From an uncultured Sutterella sp. (GTDB taxonomy: Bacteria; Pseudomonadota; Gammaproteobacteria; Burkholderiales; Burkholderiaceae_F): a stretch of DNA of 22,335 bases. The position numbers and the translations under genes are program-made. The DNA lies in the NCBI GenBank assembly GCA_900543805.1, contig UQTE01000031.1, positions 1-22,335 on the forward strand. Reading direction: 5' to 3'. Below, piece after piece: positions 5,434 through 11,457 of the stretch (positions are counted from its first letter, which is position 1; every line of letters starts with the position of its first letter). Below the pieces are notes generated by a model. It made no database searches. It was not told the origin of the DNA and was given only the letters and a program-made list of their open reading frames with translations.

Positions 5434-7803
5434 GTGAACGAATTTTTCCGCATTCTTTTCCGCTCGGCTTGGGAGGAAGCCCGCTCGATCCCGAAGCGCC
5501 CCTGGGAGTGGCTCACGGCCCTGGCGCTTCCGGCGCTCTGGTGCGGGCTTCTCATGGCGGTTTTTGCGCAGGGCCTCGTCCTGCGGCTTCCCGTGGGCGT
5601 CGTCGACGAAGACCACTCGGCAATGTCGCGCGAGGTGATTTCGACGCTCTCGGCCCTCCCCTCGATGGAGCTTCGCCCCTTTGCGGACGGACGCGAGGCG
5701 GACCGAGCGCTGCGCGCGACGCACACCTACGCGACCCTCACGATTCCCGCGGGCTTTGAAAAGGACCGTCTATCGGGACGGGGCGCCCCCGTCGTCGTCG
5801 ACTTCAACAAGAGCTATTACGCCGTGGGCACCGTCCTCGAAGTCGACCTCAAGTCGGCCTTGGCCGCGATGAAGGCCGCCTCCGCCGCACAGCGCCTCAC
5901 GATGACGGGCGGAACGATCGAAGAGAACGCCAGGCGCTTGCGCGTCACGCTCCCCGACGTCTACTTTCTCGGGAACGCCGCCTTCAACTTCGGCGCCTAC
6001 ATCCCCTCCGCGATCGTCCCGGGGCTCGTCGCTCTCGCGGCGGCCCTCACCTTCTGCGGCGTCATCGTGCGATCCTGGCGCCAAGGCTGCCACCGCGCCT
6101 GGCGCGCCGCGCACGAAAACCGGGTCGCCGCGGGCTTTCTCGGTGAACTCCTTCCCTGGACGATTCTCTTTACGCTCGGGGGCGCCCTCTGGGTCGCCGT
6201 CTTCTCGGGTTGGCTCGGCTGGGGCGTTGCCGGCGCCTGGTGGAAGTGGCTCCTTGCGACGCACCTGCTTGTCTTGTGTTCGGCCGGCCTTGCGCTTTTC
6301 TTCTCGGCCTTCGGCATGAGCTGGGTGATCGCCATCTCGTCGGTCATCTGCCTTCTCGCCCCGACCTTCCCCTTCACGGGCTTTTCCTACCCGATCGAAT
6401 CGATGACGCCGGGAGCGAAGCTTCTCGCCGAGTTTCTCCCGCTCACGCACTACCTCAAGGCCCAGGCGAACGAATGGATTCTCGCCGCAGACGGTTTTGC
6501 GGGCTGGAAGGAAATCGCCTGGCTCGCGGGTTTCGCCGCGCTCACCGGCCTCGCCGGACTCGGTCTTCTCACCTTCCGCTCGAGCCTTTGGGCGAAGGCC
6601 GAGGAAAAGAAGACGGACGCGCCCGACGAATCGGGTCCTTCGGGCTTTTGGGGCTTTGCGTCCTTCCTCGTAAAGAAAACGGTCTTCTCGCGCGACACCT
6701 TCCTGATTCTCGCGGGCGCAACGGCCTTTTACCTCGTTTTCTACGCCTGGCCCTACATGAATCAGCAGATTCAGTTCGTCCCCGTCGCCGTTGTCGACGA
6801 GGACGCGACGGCCGCCTCCCGCCGCCTCGGATCCGCCATGGAGGCTTCTCCCGTCTTTGACGTGCGGCTTCGCACGCCCGACGCGGGCGAGGCGATCGCG
6901 GCGCTTCGCGCACAGGAAGTGGACGTGGTCGTAACGATCCCGAAGGACCTCGAAAAACATCAGGCCCGCGGGGAAAACGCGACCGTCCACGTCCTTGCCA
7001 ACGGCGCCTTCCCGGTGAAGGGCCGCGCCGTACAGGCGGCGCTTGCGGGCATCGTCACGGACGCGGGGCTCACCTTGGACGCGGCCCCTCTTTCGACCGC
7101 GGGGCTCCCGTCTTCGACGCTTCTCTCGCAGGCGAACGCTGCGCCAGATCTGTTGGTTCGGTACCGCTTCAACGAGATTTCGGGCTACGGCAACTACACG
7201 GTCCCCGCCGTCGGGCCTCTCATCGTTCAGGCGGTCCTTCTCATGGGAATCACGGTGAGCGTGGGCGGGTGGCTCGGACGCCGGCCCGCGTTTCTGAAGC
7301 GCATTCTCGCCCGGCCCTCTTATGAAGGACTCGCGCTCTTCACGGTCTTCTTCGTGATCGCTCTTTTGTGGCTTGCCTACATGGTGGTCGTCGACTTTTC
7401 GATTCACGAATACGGAACGCTCGGCAATCCTTCGGGCGTGGCGCTTTTGTGCGTTCTCTACGCGGCGGCGATCGCGCTCTTCGGATTCTTCGTCGCTCTT
7501 GTGCTCAACGACAACGCGTACGCGGCTCCGGCCGTCGTCGTCATTTCGGCGCCGGTTCTCTTCATGTCGGGAATCATCTGGCCGACGGAAGCGATCAGCG
7601 TCCCGATCGTCCACTTCATCGCGGCCTTCATCCCGAGCACGCCGGCAATCCTCGGACTCGTCGCGGCCGGCCAGGACGCGGCCTCGACGGCGGATCTGCT
7701 GCCTCGAATGACGCACCTTCTTCTTTTGATTCTTCTCTACGGCTCGCTTTCGCTTTACTGGGCGGGACGGCGCCGCGCGGAATTCGACCGAAAGGTCCTT
7801 TGA
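5434..7803 (+). CDS. Fused tandem ABC-2 type permease
   Basis: This 789-residue protein begins at GTG directly after the adaptor stop codon. It consists of two ABC-2 permease halves in one chain. Each half opens with a membrane helix (about 27-48; 422-440), then a soluble extracytoplasmic domain that begins with the same motif, PVGVVDEDHSAMSREV at 53-68 and PVAVVDEDATAASRRL at 450-465. Each is followed by about five more helices (roughly 185-380 and 590-780). YhhJ/YbhS/YbhR-type permeases have one such half and pair up, so here an internal duplication replaces the dimer. No Walker A or ABC signature is present here or in any neighbouring gene, so the ATPase must be encoded elsewhere or the system works without one. 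The helix counts are by eye. Confidence 0.87.
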   Translation: MNEFFRILFRSAWEEARSIPKRPWEWLTALALPALWCGLLMAVFAQGLVLRLPVGVVDEDHSAMSREVISTLSALPSMELRPFADGREADRALRATHTYATLTIPAGFEKDRLSGRGAPVVVDFNKSYYAVGTVLEVDLKSALAAMKAASAAQRLTMTGGTIEENARRLRVTLPDVYFLGNAAFNFGAYIPSAIVPGLVALAAALTFCGVIVRSWRQGCHRAWRAAHENRVAAGFLGELLPWTILFTLGGALWVAVFSGWLGWGVAGAWWKWLLATHLLVLCSAGLALFFSAFGMSWVIAISSVICLLAPTFPFTGFSYPIESMTPGAKLLAEFLPLTHYLKAQANEWILAADGFAGWKEIAWLAGFAALTGLAGLGLLTFRSSLWAKAEEKKTDAPDESGPSGFWGFASFLVKKTVFSRDTFLILAGATAFYLVFYAWPYMNQQIQFVPVAVVDEDATAASRRLGSAMEASPVFDVRLRTPDAGEAIAALRAQEVDVVVTIPKDLEKHQARGENATVHVLANGAFPVKGRAVQAALAGIVTDAGLTLDAAPLSTAGLPSSTLLSQANAAPDLLVRYRFNEISGYGNYTVPAVGPLIVQAVLLMGITVSVGGWLGRRPAFLKRILARPSYEGLALFTVFFVIALLWLAYMVVVDFSIHEYGTLGNPSGVALLCVLYAAAIALFGFFVALVLNDNAYAAPAVVVISAPVLFMSGIIWPTEAISVPIVHFIAAFIPSTPAILGLVAAGQDAASTADLLPRMTHLLLLILLYGSLSLYWAGRRRAEFDRKVL

Positions 7804-8591
7804 TGATTCTTTTTGATTCGCACTCCCACCTCAACGACCCGGCCTTCGACGAAGACCGGGAGGACGTCATCGCCCGCATGCGCGCGGGCGGCATGGCGGG
7901 CGCCATGGTCATCGCCTGCAACGACGAAGACCTTCCGAAGACGATCGAAATCGTCGAGGCGCACCCGGGCTTTCTCTTCGGCGCCTGGGCCGTGCACCCG
8001 GAATACCCCGACCACCGCGAAGCAAGCGAAGAAGAGATCGCCCGCGTCGCCTCGCACCCGCAGTTCAAGGCCGTGGGCGAGACGGGACTGGACTTTTACT
8101 GGTGCAAGGAACCCTTGGACTGGCAGCGCGAACGCTTCCGCAAACACATCCGTGCGGCCCGAATCGCGAAAAAGCCCCTCATCATCCACGCCCGCGACGC
8201 CGAAGGCGCGGCCCTCGACATTCTCGAGGCCGAACACGCGGGCGACACGGGCTTCGTCATGCACTGCTTTTGCGGTACCATCGATGAAGCCCGACGGGCG
8301 GTCGACCTGGGCGGCCACGTGAGCTTCACGGGAAACCTCACGTTCAAGCGCAACGACGCGCTACGAGAAGTGGCTCGCTCGGTGCCGCTTACGCGCCTTC
8401 TGCTCGAGACGGACTGCCCCTACATGGCCCCCGTCCCCTTCCGCGGAAAGCGCGCCGAACCGCTTCACGTAGAATGGCTCGCCCGTCTTCATGCGGAACT
8501 GCACGACACGGACGCCGAAACGGCCGCCCGCGTCACGACGGAAAACGCCGTGCGGCTCTTCGACCTTCCGCGCACTCTTTTGGGAGAATAA
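7803..8591 (+). CDS. TatD-family metal-dependent deoxyribonuclease
   Basis: The 262-residue product starts at an ATG overlapping the permease stop by one base (tgatg), so it is translationally coupled. TatD-type metal ligands are all visible: His7 and His9 in DSHSHLN, Glu93 in GETGLDFYW, His129 in IIHARD, His154 in MHCFCG and Asp204 in LLETDCPYMAP. Length matches YcfH/TatD proteins (about 260). The family are two-metal TIM-barrel nucleases with 3'-5' exonuclease or AP-type activity, used in DNA repair and DNA turnover, and act in the cytoplasm. Its place in an export operon is probably a matter of transcription only. The following gene starts two bases downstream. Confidence 0.92.
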   Translation: MILFDSHSHLNDPAFDEDREDVIARMRAGGMAGAMVIACNDEDLPKTIEIVEAHPGFLFGAWAVHPEYPDHREASEEEIARVASHPQFKAVGETGLDFYWCKEPLDWQRERFRKHIRAARIAKKPLIIHARDAEGAALDILEAEHAGDTGFVMHCFCGTIDEARRAVDLGGHVSFTGNLTFKRNDALREVARSVPLTRLLLETDCPYMAPVPFRGKRAEPLHVEWLARLHAELHDTDAETAARVTTENAVRLFDLPRTLLGE

Positions 8592-8593
8592 CT

Positions 8594-9313
8594 TTGAAAG
8601 GCCTTTCCCTTTTGCTTTCGCTCTCGCTTCTTCTGCCGCTCGCGTCCGCGTCGGCCGTCCTGGCCGCCGACGTGAACCCGGCGTCCCTGGCGGCGGGTTC
8701 GACTTCGCGCGCCGACGTCCTCAAGGCCGAAGCCCCCAAGATGCAGACGGCCCTTCTGAGTGACGACGTGTCGTCCCTCAAGGCCTCGATCCTCGTCGCA
8801 GGCACGGCCGACCTCATTCTCCCCGAAGGCGACACGCTGCTCACCCTCGCCCTGAGGGCCGAGAGCAAGCGCTCGATCGACTATCTTCTCGGTCTCGAAG
8901 ACGTGGACGTCACGAAGCGCAACCGCTTCGGCGAATCGCCCCTCATGCTCGCCGTCTTCAAGGCGAACGACAAGGCGATGGAGACGATTCTCGAGCGCGG
9001 CGGCCTCCCGAACGAACGCCACGGGTGGTCGGCGCTTCACTATGCCGCGACCCAGGGCAACGACGAATACGTGAAGAAACTTCTTTCGCTCGGCGCCGAC
9101 CCGAACGTGCGCACGAACCAGGGCGTCACGCCGCTGCACATGGCGGCGCGCCTTCCCTCGCGAAGCGTCATCCTCACGCTTCTTCGCGCCGGGGCCTACC
9201 GCAACTACTGCACGACGTCGGGCCTCTCGCCCTCGGACTTCGCCAAGAAGGCGGGGGACGAGGAACTCGCGAAGTACCTCGCGATCGAGCGCTGCGTGAA
9301 ACCCGCGAAATAA
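8594..9313 (+). CDS. Exported ankyrin-repeat protein
   Basis: The start is taken as TTG at 8594, with GGGAG seven bases upstream; this choice exposes a clean signal peptide (MKGLSLLLSLSLLLPLASAS, cleavage near AVLAA, residue 25). The 239-residue product has ankyrin repeats at about residues 76-105 (degenerate), 110-141 (RFGESPLMLAVFKANDKAMETILERGG), 143-174 (HGWSALHYAATQGNDEYVKKLL) and 176-207 (QGVTPLHMAARLPSRSVILTLL), plus a capping half-repeat ending near 230. Ankyrin repeats bind other proteins, so a periplasmic protein-binding role is likely (inference); partner unknown. It follows the TatD gene by two bases and ends the operon ahead of two terminator hairpins. Confidence 0.83.
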   Translation: MKGLSLLLSLSLLLPLASASAVLAADVNPASLAAGSTSRADVLKAEAPKMQTALLSDDVSSLKASILVAGTADLILPEGDTLLTLALRAESKRSIDYLLGLEDVDVTKRNRFGESPLMLAVFKANDKAMETILERGGLPNERHGWSALHYAATQGNDEYVKKLLSLGADPNVRTNQGVTPLHMAARLPSRSVILTLLRAGAYRNYCTTSGLSPSDFAKKAGDEELAKYLAIERCVKPAK

Positions 9314-9327
9314 ACCGCACAAACGAA

Positions 9328-9358
9328 AAGGCTTCGCGGAATGTCCGAACGAAGCCTT
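9328..9358 (-). terminator. Terminator hairpin for the DUF134-NifX gene
   Basis: A perfect nine-pair stem (9328-9336 with 9350-9358) is followed on the minus strand by ttcgtttg. Its orientation suits the convergent gene whose stop codon is at 9407-9405. Confidence 0.65.
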
Positions 9359-9366
9359 GGAAGATT

Positions 9367-9396
9367 GGGAGCCCGTATCGGGCTCCCTCTTTTTTG
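9367..9396 (+). terminator. Terminator of the export operon
   Basis: A perfect nine-pair GC-rich stem (9367-9375 with 9379-9387) with a three-base loop is followed by tcttttttg. It is a classic rho-independent terminator for the plus-strand operon. Confidence 0.92.
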
Positions 9397-9404
9397 CCCT
9401 GTCG

Positions 9405-10442
9405 TCAGGCGCCGTGGCGACCGCAGCCGCAACCGCCGCCCTGACCGCGACCGCGGCCCTGGCCATGACCGTGACCGCCGCAGCCGCAACCTGCGCCATG
9501 GCCTTCACCGTGGCCGTGGCCGCCGCAACCGCATTCGCCTTCGCCGTGACCGTGGCCGCCGCAGCCGCATTCGCCTTCGCCGTGACCGTGACCGCCGCAG
9601 CCGCAACCGCCTTCACCGTGTCCGTGACCGCCGCAGCCGCAGCCGCCTTCGCCGTGTCCGCCGTGTCCGCCGCAACCGCAGCCTTCGCCGCCGCGGCCGT
9701 GCTGATGACGGTACTGATGACGGCTCTTCGCCGCCGCGGCCGCGAGATCGCTCTTGAGCGAATGAGAGAGCGCCGCTTCGACCGCTTCGTCCGCATCGCC
9801 GCTCACGCCGGCGATGAGGAAAATGCCCGCGCCGGAGAGCTGGCCGACGGCCCCTTCGCCGATGCCGCCGCAGATGACGCAGTCGACCTGATTGTCAACG
9901 AGGGGACCGACCTTGGCGCCGTGACCGGTGCCCGCAGATTCGATGAAGAAGGTGTTGACGACGCGCTTTTCTTCAATGTCGTAGACCTTGAAGGTCGAGG
10001 CCATGCCGAAGTGCTGATAGATGTTTTCGTTCTTGACGGGGATTGCGATTCTCATGATTTCGTCTCCTAAAAGGTTTTCGAGTGCCGAAGCGAGCTCTCC
10101 GTATTTCCAGCGGCAGCGGCCCGCGCATTCATGCGCGCACGCGCCTTCGCAGACCTCGTAGTTGCCGCCCCGGATCACGAGCGTGCGGCCGTTGACGAGG
10201 GCGTCGGCGACCTTGTGCCGGGCGCGCTCGTAGATTTCCGTCACGGTCGTGCGGGAGACCCGCATCTGCGCGGCGCACTGCTCGTGCGTTCGTCCTTCGT
10301 AGTCCATGATCCGCAGGGCTTCGTACTCCTCCACGAGCAAAACGACGGGAGGGACGCCTCCGGCGTCCGGCTCGGAAGCGGGTCCGAAGACGTCCACGAG
10401 CGGCTCGGAACAGACGCGTCGGCAACGGCAGGGTCTCGGCAT
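9405..10442 (-). CDS. DUF134 helix-turn-helix fused to NifX/NifB-like domain with Cys/His-rich tail
   Basis: This 345-residue protein starts at the ATG at 10442, with AGGAG upstream. Residues 1-95 are a DUF134 (UPF0251) domain: MPRPCRCRRVCSEP, VEEYEALRIMDYEG, and the helix-turn-helix EQCAAQMRVSRTTVTEIYERAR. Residues 97-110 hold a cysteine cluster (CEGACAHECAGRC). Residues 130-235 (MRIAIPVKNENIYQHFG..., GPLVDNQVDCVICGGIGEGAV) are a dinitrogenase iron-molybdenum cofactor/NifX-type domain, whose relatives bind metal clusters. Residues 251-345 are glycine, histidine and cysteine only in large part, with seven CGC motifs. In many anaerobes the DUF134 and NifX parts are separate genes. Here they are joined, but Met130 has its own AGGAG site, so two products are likely. 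A palindrome upstream suggests autoregulation by the DUF134 part (inference). Confidence 0.85.
   Translation of the reverse strand: MPRPCRCRRVCSEPLVDVFGPASEPDAGGVPPVVLLVEEYEALRIMDYEGRTHEQCAAQMRVSRTTVTEIYERARHKVADALVNGRTLVIRGGNYEVCEGACAHECAGRCRWKYGELASALENLLGDEIMRIAIPVKNENIYQHFGMASTFKVYDIEEKRVVNTFFIESAGTGHGAKVGPLVDNQVDCVICGGIGEGAVGQLSGAGIFLIAGVSGDADEAVEAALSHSLKSDLAAAAAKSRHQYRHQHGRGGEGCGCGGHGGHGEGGCGCGGHGHGEGGCGCGGHGHGEGECGCGGHGHGEGECGCGGHGHGEGHGAGCGCGGHGHGQGRGRGQGGGCGCGRHGA
9408..9692 (-). repeat. In-frame tandem repeats coding for a Gly/His/Cys tail
   Basis: Roughly 36-base units encode about twelve residues each (CGCGGHGHGEGG type, variants with E, GHG, QGR). Seven CGC motifs and about 20 histidines result. 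The repeats are coding and keep frame; the pattern suggests growth by slippage or unequal recombination. Confidence 0.85.
10053..10068 (-). promoter_or_regulatory. Internal ribosome-binding site and ATG for a NifX-like product
   Basis: Within the fused gene, AGGAG (minus strand, 10068-10064) stands eight bases before the in-frame ATG at 10055-10053. Translation from here would give a 216-residue NifX-like protein with the Cys/His tail but no helix-turn-helix. The N-terminal sequence MRIAIPVKNENIYQHFG is what stand-alone NifX-like proteins begin with. Confidence 0.6.
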
Positions 10443-10466
10443 GAAGGCGGCTCCTTGAAAGTGAGA

Positions 10467-10488
10467 GTTATCGACATATGTCGATAAC
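10467..10488. promoter_or_regulatory. Perfect 22-bp palindrome, probable operator
   Basis: The half-site gttatcgacat (10467-10477) is followed at once by its exact reverse complement (10478-10488). It begins 25 bases upstream of the start codon of the DUF134-NifX gene and abuts the -10 box. A helix-turn-helix dimer would fit; the neighbouring DUF134 protein itself is the first candidate. Confidence 0.75.
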
Positions 10489-10517
10489 ATACTATCTCCC
10501 GCACGCAAAATATGCAA
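10489..10517 (-). promoter_or_regulatory. Probable promoter of the DUF134-NifX gene
   Basis: On the minus strand ttgcat (10517-10512) and tagtat (10494-10489) are 17 bases apart. The palindrome directly follows the -10 box and would cover the transcription start, as in a repressor operator. Confidence 0.5.
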
Positions 10518-10553
10518 GCGAAAAGCGTGTTTTCTTTGTAACCGGCGCGAGGC

Positions 10554-10592
10554 AAAAATTCGGGCGCCGCAGGAAGCGTTCCCGCAGCGCCC
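10554..10592 (-). terminator. Terminator of the PepSY gene
   Basis: On the minus strand a thirteen-pair stem (10592-10580 with 10574-10562, two pairs G-U) has a five-base loop and is followed by gaattttt. A smaller six-pair hairpin lies just before it at 10616-10634. Confidence 0.82.
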
Positions 10593-10645
10593 TCACCTTT
10601 CTTTCAGAGACCCCGGAAGGCGTTCTAAGCCTTCAGGAAAACCGG

Positions 10646-11206
10646 TCAGAACCAGCACCAACCGCCGTGACGGCGACCGTGGCCCCAACCGCCGCGATGA
10701 TGCGGACGGCCTTCACCGTAGTACGGGCAGTCGGGGTTCATGCCCATCCCGCAGCCCGGACCGTAGCCGGGGCCTTCACCGTAATACGGGCAATCGGGGT
10801 TCATCCCTCGGCCGCCGCGCGGGCCGTAGCCGTAACCCGGACCGCGCTCGTAGCCGGGACCGCGTTCATAACGCGGCGCACGTTCGCGGATGCCGAAGTT
10901 GTCGGAAGCGACGATCGAGCCGTCTTCAGGACTCACGAAGACGCGGACCATCGAGCCGTCCTTCGCTTCCATGCGGACGTCCCAAACGAGACCGTAGCCG
11001 CGCGTGCCGTGGAGCGACGCCGACAGAGCGCTCGCTTCGGGGAACTTCTCCTGAGCGGCCTTGAGCGCCGCAGTCATGTCGATCTTGGCGGCGACCTGCG
11101 TCGCGGAGGCGGGTTCGCTCGGAGCCGTGCCCGGAGCCGCGTAGGAAAGCGTGGCGAATGCGAGAGCGGAAGCGGCGAGAGCGGAGAGAATCAACTTTTT
11201 CGTCAT
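10646..11206 (-). CDS. Exported PepSY-domain protein with Gly/Tyr/His-rich tail
   Basis: The 186-residue product has a Sec signal peptide (MTKKLILSALAASALAFATLSYA, cleavage near residue 23) and AGGAG upstream of the ATG. Residues 43-105 form a PepSY-like domain: an amphipathic helix (MTAALKAAQEKFPEASA) followed by strands GYGLVWDVRMEAKDGSMVRVFVSPEDGSIVAS. PepSY domains occur in periplasmic protease inhibitors and in two-component-regulated periplasmic proteins. From 110 on the chain is low-complexity: YERGPG twice, GMNPDCPYYGEG twice (134-145, 155-166), then HHRGGWGHGRRHGGWCWF. Cys, His and Tyr here could bind metal (inference). The promoter region at 11269-11323 has regulatory-looking repeats. 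Confidence 0.8.
   Translation of the reverse strand: MTKKLILSALAASALAFATLSYAAPGTAPSEPASATQVAAKIDMTAALKAAQEKFPEASALSASLHGTRGYGLVWDVRMEAKDGSMVRVFVSPEDGSIVASDNFGIRERAPRYERGPGYERGPGYGYGPRGGRGMNPDCPYYGEGPGYGPGCGMGMNPDCPYYGEGRPHHRGGWGHGRRHGGWCWF
10709..10804 (-). repeat. Two in-frame copies of a 33-base repeat in the PepSY tail
   Basis: 10709-10741 and 10772-10804 differ at only two positions and lie 63 bases apart; both encode GMNPDCPYYGEG. This is a recent internal duplication in the low-complexity tail. Confidence 0.85.
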
Positions 11207-11268
11207 AACGGGCTCCTTTCCTGGTTTGCTGTGTGTGTCGGAGAGGCTTTCCCTCTCCCTGCATCGTC

Positions 11269-11323
11269 ATTGTCTCACCCGAAACTTAGGGAAGGGCTTG
11301 CCGAAACTTAGGGTTTCCTAAGT
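11269..11323 (-). promoter_or_regulatory. Repeat-rich control region of the PepSY gene
   Basis: ccgaaacttaggg occurs at 11279-11291 and 11301-11313, exactly 22 bases (two helical turns) apart. The distal copy also forms an inverted repeat, acttagg-gttt-cctaagt (11306-11323). On the minus strand gacaat (11274-11269), a good -10 box, follows the proximal repeat, while no normal -35 is present. This is the layout of a promoter needing an activator such as an OmpR-family regulator (inference). Confidence 0.55.
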
Positions 11324-11398
11324 CAGCGTAACAATTTGCCCTTCCACGGAAACCTGTCTTGTGAAGAGAAACGTCTTGTCCTCCCTTGCAAAGCAAAT

Positions 11399-11434
11399 CG
11401 GGCGAAGGCCCTCCTCTGGAGAGTCCTTCGCCCG
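11399..11434 (-). terminator. Terminator of the amidohydrolase gene
   Basis: A perfect ten-pair stem (11399-11408 with 11425-11434) is followed on the minus strand by atttgctttgc. It lies 24 bases after the amidohydrolase stop codon. Confidence 0.7.
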
Positions 11435-11457
11435 TAGGTTTCGCAACCGTTTTGCGA

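Noticed and set aside
5770..7716. Long minus-strand open frame of 648 codons opposite the permease
   Set aside because: It is Arg/Glu/Asp-rich without any domain, membrane or motif logic. It is the antisense shadow of the high-GC permease gene, whose two halves and helices are clear.
9408..9692. CRISPR array
   Set aside because: The repeats are imperfect, contiguous and coding in frame, with no spacers and no cas genes.
9357..10070. Plus-strand Ala/Thr/Val-rich open frame over the repeats
   Set aside because: It looks like a membrane protein only because it reads the Gly/His/Cys repeats on the other strand; the minus-strand NifX-like domain is real.
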